Below are positions 1-13,000 of a stretch of 64,000 bases of DNA, piece after piece. The notes under the pieces are model-generated. The model saw only the letters and a list, made by a program, of their open reading frames with translations. It did no database searches and had not been told where the DNA came from. The position numbers were made by a program, and so were the translations under genes. Position 1 is the first letter of the stretch, and each line of letters opens with the position of its first letter. Source of the stretch: Symsagittifera roscoffensis (taxonomy: Eukaryota; Xenacoelomorpha; Acoela; Convolutidae); NCBI RefSeq assembly GCF_963678635.1, contig NC_087064.1:7849671-7913670 (forward strand), read 5' to 3'.

Positions 1-1672
1 AATATTCTCCGGATCTAAAAACTTATCCCCTACAATCCGTGACAAAAATCGATCTTTAAATAAGGTTTATTCAACGGCTTAGCATTATCGTAATAATGTA
101 CCAGGCAACAAATACCTCCCTTTTACAATTGGTATTTAAAAAAATCGAAATCAAACCTAACTTATCATTTTAGAGCGGGTCCGATTTTTAACCATCTTCA
201 AAGAACATTTTCTGTTCAAATCCCAGCTCATTTTAGAGTGGGTACGGCTATCGACAGAAACGAACTCATCTTTAGCGGAGCGACTGATTATTCTTACGAC
301 AAAACTGGTTTTTAATTAAACTCAAACACCTTTGAATTCAAGAAATTGGTGTCGAAATAACATATGTGATGATGATGATGATGATAACTGTAATTTTTTC
401 CTTCGAACTTGTCTTTTAACTTTGATAATTTTAAATGCTATAATTTAATTTCCTTCGAGGTCAAAATTTTCCCTCTAATTTTTTCTCCGAGCATCAATTT
501 GTTTTATTCAGATTAGAAACGACACTCTTGGGAGTTTACACATGAAAAAAAATTTTAGAAGAAAAACTGATTTACTTAACGTTTCTACTCAATTGTTTTC
601 TCGTCGCGCACGAAGACATTAATAAAAAAGAGAAATTTCTCTAATGATTGATGACAGCATTGGGGAGTAAAATGAAGTGCATAAATAATGCATAAGGTAT
701 TCTTGAAGAAAGAAAACAGTTTTATGTAGCCTTAATAGATGCAATGTCACCAACATACCATGCACACAAACACATCGGACTAATGTCACATGGTTGAACA
801 AATGTCAGGGGTGCAGTACTATTCTATACAGGCTGCTGGGAGAAATAAGCCAGATTGAGAACCAAAAATGAAAGATAAATCGACACAACTACAGTCATAC
901 TGCAAGTATTATTGATTTATCCCGCCACAGACACTATAGAGGAAAGTACACAAAAAAAATAAACAAAAAGCGATTAGATTATTTTCCAAATATTCCCAAA
1001 ATTTGTTTTCATACATCGCTATCTTTCATCATCATCAGCTCCCTTGATAGTAACATCAGACTGTGTCACCCCTGTTTGTTTATTTGTTTCTGGCTGGTCT
1101 ACCCCGATTCCTAATTTTTAATATCCCTTTTATGTCTCTTATACGGATAGAATTTTCTCAACTCCCATAATTCGAATAAGTCAAAACGAGTTTACGCGCT
1201 TAACCAACGGTAAACGAGCTCTGTAAATAACGAGGTTGGCTGATATAAAAAGAAAACCCTCCATTGAACAAATTCATTTAAAGGTGAGAATTTTTCTAGT
1301 TTTTTGTTAAAATGCTTCCAAATTTTTATACTTTTTGTTCCGAAAAAAAGACAGAATAATTGTGTTCGATGTGCTCTTTCAAAAAGTTTTCGAATTTTGC
1401 ATTAACTAAGATAATGATAGCCTGAGCTAAAAAAAATTTAACTTGATGCTTCATTTGTGATATGGCTTGTCACTAAAAAAAAAATTTTCCTTAAAATTGT
1501 AAATTTACCCAATGAAGGGTAATTCAAGCGCGCAAGTTTTTCAATTTTCTTTTAACGCGTAACGCAAGAGGCGAGTTAATCCGTCAATCAAAATATTGCG
1601 TAGTTTTTTATTCAATTTTCGACGCAAAAGGCGACGATAACTTTTTAGATAATATTTTTTTTTGCTAGTGGC
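1..1672. other. AT-rich intergenic sequence without a recognisable gene
   Basis: No open frame here looks coding: all are short and of biased composition. A short (GAT)n microsatellite sits at about 366-386. Oligo-A and oligo-T runs are frequent. I see no RNA gene, splice-flanked exon or transposon end in this stretch. Confidence 0.6.
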
Positions 1673-1681
1673 AATTGAAAT

Positions 1682-2360
1682 CCCCACACACATTTCGCCC
1701 TTCTTAAATCTAGTGGCACATTTCGCCCCTCACACATTTCCCCTTTGATTGTTTCACACATTTCTTTCTCGCACGTTTCGCCCTTACTTATTACACAGTT
1801 AATTAACGCCGCTTTCTTAATGTACATTTTAGGGGCGAAATGTGCCAATAATTTATGAGGGGCGAAACGTGTGAGGGGCGAAATGGTTCTAGGACGACAA
1901 GCCGACGGGACTTCAAGCCGAAGGGACTTCAGGCCAAAATTTAAACTTTTAAGCACCTCAAATCACTATTTTTTTATCTGTAAAACGTTGCTTCTCAAAA
2001 ATTTAGGCATGTTTAGTCCATAATAAGCGTTATTCATGACAATGCGCCACTTCTGATTGGTATCCGTTAATAGCATCAGCCGGTTTTTGAAATGCAAAAA
2101 TTATCAACATGAAAAATGCATTCAACCATATTTTACTTTTCAACTTTCCGAAACATCATTTGGAGGCTTAAATTTTTTGAAACTGCCAATAACTAGTAAA
2201 GAAAGATCATGAAATTCAGAAATTCTTCAAAAAAGTTTTCAAATTAATCATATTTCACGACTTTATAAGCAACTATTCGGCTTGAAGTCCCTAATTTTAC
2301 GATTCGGCTTGAAGTCCCGTCAGCTTGATGTCCAGCACCTTGGCGAAATGTGTGAACACT
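1682..2360. mobile_element. Non-autonomous DNA element (MITE) with subterminal repeats, possibly Mutator-like
   Basis: The 9-bp sequence AATTGAAAT flanks this segment on both sides (1673-1681 and 2361-2369), as expected for a target-site duplication. The ends are imperfect inverted repeats that share CACACATTTCGCC. Inside, many copies of CACATTTCGCCC run on one strand at 1686-1790 and on the other at 1830-1890. The motif GGCTTGAAGTCCC/GGGACTTCAAGCC also occurs in opposite orientations near 1905-1935 and 2278-2320. There is no transposase frame. A 9-bp duplication and subterminal repeats fit Mutator-like elements, but superfamily assignment is an inference and the duplication is AT-rich. Confidence 0.55.
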
Positions 2361-2634
2361 AATTGAAATTGTATCATCTTATAATTTTTGCTTCAATTTT
2401 CAACACTTATTGCGCACGAAGACCTTGCAAAATACCCAAAAAATGACATTTCAAAAAAATCCTGCAGGCTCAAAAACCAAATCTTCCGGAATTCCACCTT
2501 GACCAATCAGCGGGCCCCTATTTAGAGCTAATCTATGACCTAAAATGGTCATAAAGATTGACGAAGTTTCCGATTTTCTCTTGAAACTCAAAGCTCTTCA
2601 CCTGGTTAAAAATATAGATCCACCCAGGGGCGGA

Positions 2635-2937
2635 TTTAGGGGGGTGGGCGTTGGTATTATATACTAATTTTGAGGGGGGAGCTCGCGCCAAAAAAAACCG
2701 CGATTTTTTGGTCAACATTTTCCAAAAAGTGCCTAAAAACGCCTTTTTGGGCCTGTTTTTCAAAATGTTGCCTGCGGCCCTGAAAATTTGACCAAAACAG
2801 GGAGGTCTTTTTAATGCTTTGGGAGAGCTCGGAATTTCACTTTGGTCGACCTAAAAAAAAGGTCGACAAAATTTTCGATAACTTTTTGAAAATCCGCCCC
2901 CTTGAGAAAATCGTAGATCCGCCCCTGGATCTGCCCT
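2635..2937. mobile_element. hAT-like MITE, about 303 bp
   Basis: The segment begins CAGGGGCGGATTTAGG and ends with the inverted form GATCCGCCCCTG, the end sequence typical of many hAT-type non-autonomous elements. Flanking 8-mers GATCCACC and GATCTGCC match at six of eight positions, so they may be a decayed 8-bp target duplication. The interior has no coding capacity and contains GTCGACC motifs that it shares with the element at 3423-3737. Confidence 0.6.
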
Positions 2938-3422
2938 TGTGCGATCTGACACCCAGAAAAGCGCACACTTTACACTTTTTGGTAAAACATGATTAGCCGT
3001 TAAAGGTACTAAGTAATGTATGCTAATTTAATTCATTAATTCATCTTGCCTTCGGTTACCCAGTTTTTCAAACCTTTTATTTTAGCGTTTGTGAACTTTT
3101 ACTACAATTCAATTATTACACGAGCAGACGAGGGAAGATCGCATTGACCAATTAAAAGCTGCAGCTCGGACATGATGAAATGAAAGTGGACAAAAAACTT
3201 AATTTGTTGCTTTTAATTGCAATGATTACTTCTTGCTCGCAGCAGGACCCTCGAACTAACGACAGAGGTAACAGATCAATTTTTTTGAGCGGATTCTTTT
3301 TTTCGGAAGCGTTTGAAGAGCCCACTTTCTTGCTTTAGAAATAAAAATGAAAGTAGTTTAGTTTCACTTTAATGCAAAATTAAATCAACCAAAACTTTAG
3401 ATGAGCTCAACTCATGAACTTG
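2938..3422. other. Spacer between two hAT-like MITEs
   Basis: I see no gene, RNA or repeat end here. The sequence is AT-rich and unremarkable. Confidence 0.5.
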
Positions 3423-3737
3423 CAGGGGCGGATCTAGGATTTTCACTAGGGGTGGGAGCGGTTTTTCAAACATTTTTTGAAAACTTTGTCGACTTGTTTT
3501 AGTCAACCAAATCTTAGGTCGACAAATTTTTTTGAAAAAACAGGTCAAGCAACGTTTTTTTGGTGCTCTGCTCTCCCCATCAAAATTAGTAATTATTGGC
3601 GCTTTTTTGAAAATTTTAAGAATTGGTTGGCCTAAAATGCATTTCATAAACTAATACCAAAGGGGCACCCTTTGGTTAGTTAGAAGGTCGAATCCCTAGG
3701 GGGGAGGGGCATCCGAATCCCCCTAAATCCGCCCCTG
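3423..3737. mobile_element. Second hAT-like MITE, about 315 bp
   Basis: It starts CAGGGGCGGATCTAGG and ends CCTAAATCCGCCCCTG, the same inverted ends as the element at 2635-2937. Internal similarity (GTCGAC/AAATTTTTT blocks and a CTAATTTTGA-type block) indicates the same family in the opposite orientation. The 8-bp flanks do not match, so the target duplication has decayed or the ends are slightly misplaced. Confidence 0.55.
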
Positions 3738-5126
3738 ATTATAATCGAGACCATGTCCCATATTACAAAAAAAATGATCGTGGTTATCGTCGTTGTTATC
3801 TGATAAAAAATTGTCGCTTAGATTTGGCTGATTCTGAAATCCAGCGCAGATTTGATCAGATGCCCTTCTCATACCAGCAGTTTGAAGAGTGCTTGAATGG
3901 CAATAACAACCAAAGTGAGTTTTCTGCTTTTTTGCACGTTGCACGTTTTGTTTGAGGATTAATAAATTTCAACGCCAATCAGAGGTAAAGTTTGTCACAA
4001 ATTGATACAAACTTTACAAACTTTGGGTCATTTTGGTTATGCCCCCCCTTAAATGATGAAAAATGTAAATGAAAACTTTTATTACAAAATTGGGCTGATT
4101 TTACTCAGAAAAGCAGGAACTTATATCCCGAGCTCCAAATCACGCTGAAAAAATGCAAAATAAATAATAAAAAACTGCATTTTGGCATCCTTTTTAAGAA
4201 ATTTAAATAGCTTCTATTGGCAGAAAAAATTGGGAAGAAAGCTAGTTAGAGGCTGCATCAAATAGAAATGCTTCGTTTTGGCCAGTCTTATTTTAATATC
4301 TTGCATTTCCTAGTGATATCGATCCAATTTTGTTACAAGATTTTTCATTTTTCATCATTTAGGGGTTGGTATAACCAAAAATACCCCAAACTTTTTGACT
4401 TGCATCGATTTGTGGAACCAATAAGTCTTCTTCTTCATTAACCATTAGCTTCTATAATAGGCAAATAAGATTTTATGCGAAGCTGGATTCAACCAAGTCT
4501 CATTTCTATTTCAGTTTCTGATATCTGCAGTCAAAGCAGAAAGCTACAGAAGCAGCTGATGTTCGAAGTGTACTCCCAAAATATGATGCTGGAAAATCAA
4601 AAAACTGACAATAGTTTATAAAAACTATGAACCAACCATTTAAAATACTTTTGCTTTGGGTTAAGAATGTATTTTGAAAATGTTTTGAAAATTTTGAACA
4701 TATTTTGAAAGTAATGTAAAAAATTTGCATCCCTTTCTTATAAAAAAAAATCTTCATTAGTGAATTGGTAATCGAGATTTATTTGTATCAACATTATACT
4801 TTATGACACGCGTTATAACATAACCACCTGCTAAATCCAAACCAGAACAAAAGAGTTTTCCGTAATACAAAAATAATCAATCCAGCACATTCAAAACGCT
4901 AAACTGCATTTCAAGCATTCCTTTTATTTAAATAATTTGCCTGTGACATCTTATGTACCCAATTTTTCAACTTAATCCCTTAAAATTTTCCCATAAAACG
5001 CAAGATAATAACGCAACAATTCTTTTTGACTGGGGAATAGTGTTACCGAAATCAATATTATAGTTCGATAACATAATTACGTTAACATAATTACGATAAC
5101 ATAATTAAGTTTTGGATTGAGGGGAA
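3738..5126. other. Intergenic sequence upstream of the unknown gene
   Basis: AT-rich sequence without convincing coding frames. The 50 bp before 5127 contain short repeats of the type ATAACATAATTA. No promoter element can be assigned with confidence. Confidence 0.5.
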
Positions 5127-6326
5127 ATGCCACGAACTGCTGATTGTGAAAAACGAGTAGCCGTCGTATGTTCCGAGCTCAATTCTAGTTCGGATGAGGC
5201 GGACGAACTGCAGCTGATGCAGAGTCTCAAGTTCGAGGAGGGATTCTGCCAGTGGCTCCCACCCGCCGCCTTCTTTCTGAGAAAACAGCAGCTGCTCAAC
5301 CAGCACGTGAGCGAAAGTGCCGCCAGTCACGTGCAGTTTGGTCACGCACAACCCATGTCAGCGACAAACTCGGGAGAAAGTCACGGTTATTAAACATTAT
5401 AGAGTATTTATTTAAAAAAATTTATGACGAAATTCGTTTTTGGACTTTTGTTTGGGCTTTTGTGCAAATAGAGGGAAAATACATTTTGAAAGTATGAATG
5501 TGGCGAGGCTATAATGGGTTACTACCTGAGCCCTTAGGATGATTATGTGAGATCTTCTCTTTGAACAAATCCGTGGGGTGGGGGGGGGGGGCTCTTTGAA
5601 AGTGAATAAGCGACGATCCCCGGAGCCTAGAAAAAATAAGCGAAAGAAATTGCATAGATCTCAAAGGAGTTTATAGCATATACTTTGGTGAAAATTGAAT
5701 AACTCAGACGTTGGTTCTATTTTTTTTCCGAGCAGAATGATGGCTGCGGTAATAAATTAGAGATGAAAAATAAATTTGTCTTTTTCTTTTTGACAGGCAC
5801 TGCTTTTCTGATGAAAAACAGACGCGAAACTCCCAAGCCTTACAAGTTTGCACACTTGCGAGACAACTCAAACTATATCAAACACTACAGAGAAGAGCAC
5901 AACTGCAGAACAGTCAAGTTGCACCGGAAAGACATCGAAATGTATAATCTACTGGCCAATGACATGAGTGCATTCTACGACCGACTGAGACGAAACAAAA
6001 ACGGAGGCGCCACAATCATAAACGGACAAATATACTTCCGACAAGACGAAATAGCAGCTGTGAGTAACATCAACAACAGCCAATCAGACGCGAACAAGAA
6101 CAGCGGGGGGTTGGAGGAGGCTGAGAATCGAACCGCTGCTGGTGGCGTGGCAGCATCGGTATCGCATTCGATTCACAAACCGTCTAGTTCGATTCCACTG
6201 CAGAGAACTCGTTCTATTCCGCATTATAAACCGAGAGGCTATTATCAGATGCCGTTTTTTAATATAACGGGAAAAGTGCTGAAAATGATGCCACGTGAGT
6301 TTGAAGACGAGCGATATGAAGACTAG
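5127..6326 (+). CDS. Probable two-exon protein-coding gene of unknown function
   Basis: Two open frames of non-repetitive, coding-like composition lie close together. The first begins with ATG at 5127 and encodes an acidic, serine-rich start followed by a Leu/Gln-rich stretch; it stays open to 5393. The second follows a convincing acceptor (pyrimidine tract then ACAG at about 5796) and encodes about 175 residues to the stop at 6326. It is rich in Arg, Tyr and Asn, with a conserved-looking block (HLRDNSNYIKHYREEHNC) and a polar, disordered C-terminal half. The donor is uncertain: one in the 5307-5320 area with a matching phase is possible but not canonical. A GTGAGT near 6295 could continue the gene beyond the apparent stop. 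I do not recognise the family. The GC-richer coding stretch contrasts with its AT-rich surroundings. Confidence 0.5.
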
Positions 6327-6468
6327 ATTGGTCTCACCAACGGAGGACAGCAATTATTCGCATTTGCCACGTCTCAGAAGAATATGTATTGGAAATAGTA
6401 CAATAGTTCAGTTTTTCTTTGAAAAGTTTTATTTTGGAGTCAAAAAGATCAGTTGAAGAAAATTATTA

Positions 6469-7227
6469 CAGTGCTGATTTAAATTAACCGGACAAAACGA
6501 ACATCATTTGAACCTTCAAACCCGTTTTTGCTAAATTTGGTTAAGATTAAACAAAAAGTGAAGAGAACAAAAGTTGCTTACAATTTCACCAGAATTAATA
6601 TGGAGCAATTTTTTCACCAAATTCTCAACCAAAATTTTACCCCAAAAATGGGTCTTTTCGGCTTTTTTATAATCAAGAATTACGCAGAAACTACCTAGTT
6701 AATAGATGAAACAATTATATCACAAGGAGCCTCTTACACATCCCAACAAAGTTCTAGACGGGTTGTATCTCTAAAAGTTTGCGCAAGTTAATTAAAATTT
6801 GTTTTTAAGCTAAGGTTATGGGTTTATATAGTAAAAATCTCATTTCATGACACAAGCAAAAATATTTTCTCTTTTACAGAACCTTAGCTTAAAAACAATT
6901 TTTAAACAGTTTGAGCAAGCTTTTGGAGATTCAATCCGTCTAGAATTTTGTTGGGATGTGTTAGAGGCTTCTGGTGATATAATTTTCATCTATTAACAAA
7001 GTAGTTTTAGCGTAATTCTTGATTATTTAAAAAAAGCCAAAATGACCCATTTTGGGATAAAATCTTGATTGAAAATTTTGGTGAAAAAATTGCACCATAT
7101 TAATTCTGGTGAAAATCTATGCAATTTTTGTTCTTCTCACTTTTTGTCTTATTTTAACCAACTTTGGGAAAAAAGTGTTTGAAATTTCAAATTTTGTTTG
7201 TTTTGTCCGGATAATTTAAATCAGCAC
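6469..7227. mobile_element. Fold-back element with ~350-bp inverted arms, Tc1/mariner-like ends
   Basis: The left arm (6469-6825) is repeated in inverted orientation at 6892-7227, separated by a loop of about 66 bp. Similarity runs along the whole arm at roughly 85-90 percent by eye. The outer ends read TACAGTGCTGATTTAAATT on the left and its near-complement, ending CAGCACTA, on the right. The TA dinucleotides at both edges fit a TA target site. There is no open reading frame. The arm length is unusual for a MITE; transcription through it would give a long hairpin RNA. Confidence 0.75.
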
Positions 7228-10022
7228 TAAGTTAACTTTCATAATTATTTCCATATCAGAGTATTCAACAGATAGTTGCCAATTATCAAACAGACAGTTG
7301 TCAAAAGTGAAACAAAAAATCAAAACTCAAGTTATTCTTTGAAAAAATTATGAACTTTTCTTGGCTTCTAAAACAGTTGGATTTAAATAAAGAGGATGTG
7401 AAGGGAACACAAAGTGACCACAGAGGGATTAAACTTCAAAATCTAAGCGGCCTGGCACCATAAGAAGGTTGAATTTTTTTAGTGTTAGTGAATGTACAAT
7501 TTGTAGGAAAAATTAAACAAACTTCCAAATGCAATGAAAGTTGCTTGGACTAGAAAAAATACCGATCTGGCAGCTAAGGTGACAAAACATGAGCAGCCAA
7601 ACGAAAGTTTGACAAATCAATTTTCATGCATATAAAAACACAAATTTCCGGCTGGATCTCGATCTAGCCGTTTTACCATTAGAACAATAAGGAAGTACAC
7701 TGAAAGTTAAAATGTTTTAAAAAGCAAGCTCAATTTGATACTGATTTGTAAGAAAACCTGTTACCCGAAAAAGAATACTTCTCGATAAGAGGACACTTGC
7801 TTTCGCAAGTATTAAAAAGCGCAAGTATTAAAAAACTTACCACTCTGTAAGTTTTGTTTTAAGGCCAATTCGAATTTTTCAGTTAATTTTCTATGTGTAG
7901 CCTCATTATTTCTTGTCCGTTAAAAAATACAGAAAAACTTTGCATCTAATATCTACTATAGTATTAAAAAAAAAGTTGTTCAAATCACGACTGAAAGGGC
8001 TTTAATATATATATCATAACCAATTCTGGAAATTGCTTTTACCTGATCTTGCGAGAAAAAAACTAAAACACACCCGAATACAAAGGTCCTCCACAATTTC
8101 GATGGTCGGAACAACAACAATAACCGTTCGCTGTGTAAATTGCACGAAAACATCGCTTAAGTGACGTTTAAGTTTAAGTATTGAAATAGTAGTGGTCATC
8201 CTCACATCGAATTCGTGCAAGCAAGTCTGAAAATCAAAAATGTTCAGACCTGTTTTTCTCGACAATTAATTCTTGTTCTTAGTAATCCGAATCATGGCTA
8301 AGAGTTCTTTAATATGATACCACATTTGACCACCTACCATATTTATTTGACATAGTCAGCATTAGCCATGCTGTGGACCTTATGCCATAGTTCTTTCCCA
8401 GTCTGCAAGTGGTCGGAACAAAAATGAAAAAAAAAAAACAGAATTATACTTAACCTGATTGGGCATAATTAAAATCAGCATTTAAAAATTTTCGTTTAGA
8501 ACGGGTATTTAAAATGCAGCTATGTTCAAAATATGTATTGATTGAGGAAAACACTAATTTGAAATACAGTTTCTGTTAGACTTAGTTTTTTACGCAAAAA
8601 AATAACTAATCGCAAGCGTGTGAACTGGATCAACAGGTAATTTTTTTAATCCTATAAAAAGTACTTACAGGCAAAATCACTTTTCACGAAAAAAAAACTG
8701 AAAATGAGATGTACAAGTGTCTTCACCACGTTCATTGAACTTTAATAACTGCCCTCTAAAACCTGATTCGTACCGTAACTCGCAGTAATTTCATTTCAAA
8801 TATCTTTTCTATGTTCCAAACTACATGACATTACTTGACGTAGCAGAAAAACTAATCAAAGAAGAGTTATTTTCATCTGCAGTTTCGAGTAAAATAGAAC
8901 AGTGAACAAATGAAACGCATTTATTTCTTATTGCACAAAGCTTAGTATTTGGAAATGTAATTAGAGTAGTGTATTATATTCTATAGTTAAAGTATATCTA
9001 GTCTAGAAACATCTGTCTACTAACTGCTAATTTATCAATAAGTATTGTCAAGGAGGAGAGTATTTTGCTAAACCTCGGGGCTTTTCCGAGGAGTATATAG
9101 ATATAGTGATGAGATATGCAATGCAGTGCCTAATAAAATCATGATGGCGCAATTAATCCGGGATACATCGTATAAACTTCATCCAATTTATCATCGCCAC
9201 GGTAGAACATCAAAAAGCCATGAAAAACAATCTGCATATTAATGTTGAAGAAATGCAAAATCAACAGTGAACGCATGAACATCTAGGTAACAGAATATTT
9301 GAACATTAGTCAAATTTTAATTTTGTCACGTAAATTCTGTTCACATATCACAACTATTAACTTAACTCTCAGTCAGTACACGTAATACACATTGATAATC
9401 ATTTGTATCAAATGCACTTATAACCTTTCTACGTAAATATGGTCATAGTTTTGTCATTTCGTCAAAATACCTATAATATCACAACTCGGCAAAAATAGGC
9501 GGATGTATTACTCTTTAAAAGAATCCTGACCTTGGGGCTAAATTAAGTAAGCATTGTTCATGTACATGACTTTGTTCACTGTTGATGATGTGAATAAGTT
9601 ACGGTTATTATGTGAACTTTGACTACTAGTATCCTGAATAAATATTTACTCAAAATGACATAAATTTAGAGACTAGTATCTACGGGCACCACTTCTAACC
9701 ATTTCCTTTATACAACTAAAAAATTCACAGAATGAAATCGCATTGACAACTCTGATCTGACGAGAAGTTTTGTATCAAACAAAAATATCAGAATATCGAA
9801 GAAAAATGAAAAACTCATTATTTCGCATAATTTTGGTGAAATTTGAAATTTCGTGAGTGAGAAGTGAATGCTTTTGAACAAAAATTAGGCAAAGTTTTTT
9901 CGGGAGTTTACACTATAAAGTACTAATATTGAAGCTCTGAGGAGCTTTGAGTTTGGGTGATTTAGTTTTGACTAGTCTTTCTGACGTAAACGGGATGTCA
10001 ATTGACCGCGGGTAGTAGGAAA
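7228..10022. other. Intergenic region between the fold-back element and TRABID 3' end
   Basis: AT-rich sequence without supported genes. It holds one dispersed repeat copy (about 7930-8280, annotated separately). A hairpin CCTCGG...CCGAGG lies at about 9074-9092. The 3' part (about 9900-10022) is presumably TRABID 3' UTR on the minus strand. I could not choose a polyadenylation signal with confidence. Confidence 0.5.
7930..8280 (-). repeat. Dispersed repeat, inverted copy of 15430-15760
   Basis: Read on the minus strand, this segment shares a block with the plus strand at about 15590-15760. The shared stretch includes TTCGGGTGT, followed by GTTTTAGTT and later CTTTCAGTCGTG. Upstream similarity seems to continue weakly to 7430 and 15330. 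The family is unknown and there is no coding capacity. Confidence 0.4.
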
Positions 10023-13000
10023 TCACTGAATGGTGGTTGTTAGAAGTGCTCGGCTGCGTCTGTTGTCGTCGATGAGTTCGTCGCCACTCTCGTCTTCCGA
10101 CTGGTTCATCGTACTCGCCAGCACCCTGTACCTGTCCAGCCACAAATTATTCATCGTTTGTACTAAGGGGTGGGTGGTTGAAGGAGGGGCGGGGTGTGCG
10201 AGGGGGGGAGTGCAAGAAGTATGAGTAGGAGGGTTGGTTGCTGCACCTCCTCCTCCTCCTACTCCGCCGCCAATTCCCCCGTTTGAGCAGTTAGCCAGAA
10301 AGCGTGCCACCAGAATCCCTCCAGGGGTGACTATGCAGTCCAGCATCTGGTTCAACAGAATGTCTTCCTGGCCAGCCTGCAAAAAAAACACACAACACAT
10401 TTTCAGAAATGAATTGGATTGAGTTTTCAATTTTGCGCGTCAGAACCAATCGCAGATCATTGCAAAAAATTAGAAAGCAATTGAACGCTTTTTATGTTTT
10501 CAATATCTTGATAACATAAGCAACAGAAAGTAGCACAACAGAGTCAATGACTGAACAAAACCGAAAAAAATATAGATTAAGTTTTTTTAAAACTTTCAAA
10601 CTTTTGAAGAAAAAATTTATCTCTTATGATAGACAGTTTTTTCATAAAACCAACCTAAGTCTAGAAAGCTGAGTCAACAACCAGTATGAGTTTGAATTGA
10701 ACATGAATAGGAATCATAAGTCAAACCGCGATACTTCATTCATTGAAGTTAATGAACATAGCTAACAGGCAGTTGGAAAAGAGTCAAGGAACGCAAGTAA
10801 AACATTACTCACAATTTCAAAACAAAAAATATATGACTTTAAAAATCTTTGAATTTTAAGAGAATGTATGATTGACACTTTTTAGATAAAATTAACTCAA
10901 TTTGAGAAATTAATTCAATTTTTGCATTTTCAAAACTAGAAGTTGATCACGTTTTTCGTGACCTTTTAACTTTTGCTGTTCGATAGTGGAGTTTGCCTTC
11001 CTTTTAACAAAGGAAATGCACTGAACTTAAAAAAAATCACAAGTTAAACCGCGAAAAATCAAATTTGAGCGTGAATAAACTAAGACTACCTGAACAAAAA
11101 ATCATCAAGTCGTTTAAACGAGTCTTCACTATATTCATCGACTCTTAAAATGATGACTAGCTCACTGATTCAATTGAAAAACGTGAGCGAATAGAAGATA
11201 ATGCTTACCTCTGAGTTGAGGAGGAAGTGTACTGGCAACTGAGCGAAGTCCGAGTCCACCAGGGGCAGGTAGTAGTTCGGACTCTCGAACTTCTGCGGCG
11301 GCTGTGCCGGGTGCGGATGAGAGTGGGGATGGGAAGGGGTGCCATTCGCACAGCGATGTTGAGGGGAATTTGAGTCATTGGTGATCGTGCCACTGCTTCC
11401 ACACACTGAAACGCAAAAACCTCTGAAAAATGTGGGTAATCATCGTTCTTTGTTACTCAAAATTCCCAATATTTGTTTCTTTTGGCGGACGCCCCTAAAT
11501 CCACCCCCTGGTTTGACGCTTTTTTGATCAAATTAACCCAACTTGAGAAAATTGGATCAATAGGTAAAATTTTTATTTCAATGGGTAATCTAATGACTAA
11601 TTTTCATTTCCGAAATTAGAAGTCGATCTCGTTTTTCGTGACCTTAACACTTTTGCATTTGGATACTGGAGTTTGCTTGAAGCAATTTTAAGACTTTTTC
11701 TGGAAAAAAAATCCCCAAGAACTATATTAGAGTACTCAAAACGTTCATTACTCTAATCAGAGACTTAGCTGATCACTACTTGTAAAATTGGACCATAAGA
11801 CGACCACAACTCACGACAAGCAAACAGTTGATCGCACCTTCTCTTACATTATTGAAAAGCTTAAAAACTTTTATACAGCTCTAATGATGACTAAGAAGGC
11901 TTTGATTATAACACTCGACCTCTTCGAACGTTTTTTTTTGTGATAGAAGATTTTTATGTGAAAAAAACTAACTCCAACCAACTTTGATACTCGGACAAAA
12001 CTTTTCTTTTTTTTCTCAGGTATTCTGAAATTTTGTAGCACTTGGGAATGTATGAGAACATAAGAGTCAAGAACAAAGCAGCAACAGCTTTTTTGACGTT
12101 CAAGTTTCATTAAGACCATTTATCCACGGGGGAAAGGACCAACACAAGAGCTGTACAGCTCGTCACGGCGAGCCGCTGTTGTGCCCGTTTTAAAAACTAC
12201 ATGCAATTTTTTTGGCTATTTTTCTAGGCTGGGTAATGTTGCTTCGCCCTCAAGCAACCAGCACGGATTATGGTGGGCCTCGAACATCCGACCTTTCGAT
12301 TGAGAGGCGGAGACGTAACCACTTTACCACCGCTACCCGTTTCTAGTTTTTAAATTTAGTATTACCGTGGCACTGGGCATCATTTGAACTTTCTAAGGTG
12401 ACGAGGGCAGAGAAATGTCCAGGTGTGTAGCTGAGACAGATGGGATTGCGATTGCAGAACGAAGGCTCCCACAGTAGCGGCAAATATACACCCTCGAACC
12501 TGATAAAATTTAACTCCAATTGTACTTCAGTATCATTTTCTACTCATATCTTCGGAGATACTAAGAAATCGGTCTACAAGCACAACAGACCGACCAATGA
12601 TTAACGCTTATATACTATTTAGCTCAGACCATTGCAGCTCCTACAAACAAATGCTAAAACTTCTTTGAAAGAACGAAAGCATTGAAATGGTACAGATCAT
12701 TTTTCTTTTCAGTCAACTGGCGGATGTTATTAGGAAGGAGCGAACTCACTTGGCGGGGGATATCTCCTCGCCTCGGAATGACTTGACCATCTTCACTCCA
12801 TACACGATGATGGGTCTTCTCAGAATGTGAGCGAGCACGAATATGTGCAGCTGCTCCAGAGGTTGTCCCGGCTGTGCGGCTATCCGAACCAGAGTGTGCC
12901 ACTCCTCTTCCAGCTGTTTGGCGTCTAGAGAGAAGCCAGCATCTGCTGCATTGCGCATCTCTTGCTCTCGCCATCTCTGATACAGGGACCTAGAATCATT

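Noticed and set aside
619-801. Small minus-strand frame near the left edge
   Set aside because: Low-complexity, no splice context, no similarity to anything recognised.
9074-9092. Hairpin CCTCGG...CCGAGG as a histone-type 3' stem-loop
   Set aside because: It does not match the histone stem-loop consensus and there is no histone gene nearby.
12271-12338. tRNA gene on the minus strand
   Set aside because: A and B boxes are present, but the acceptor and anticodon stems do not form and a SINE body follows.
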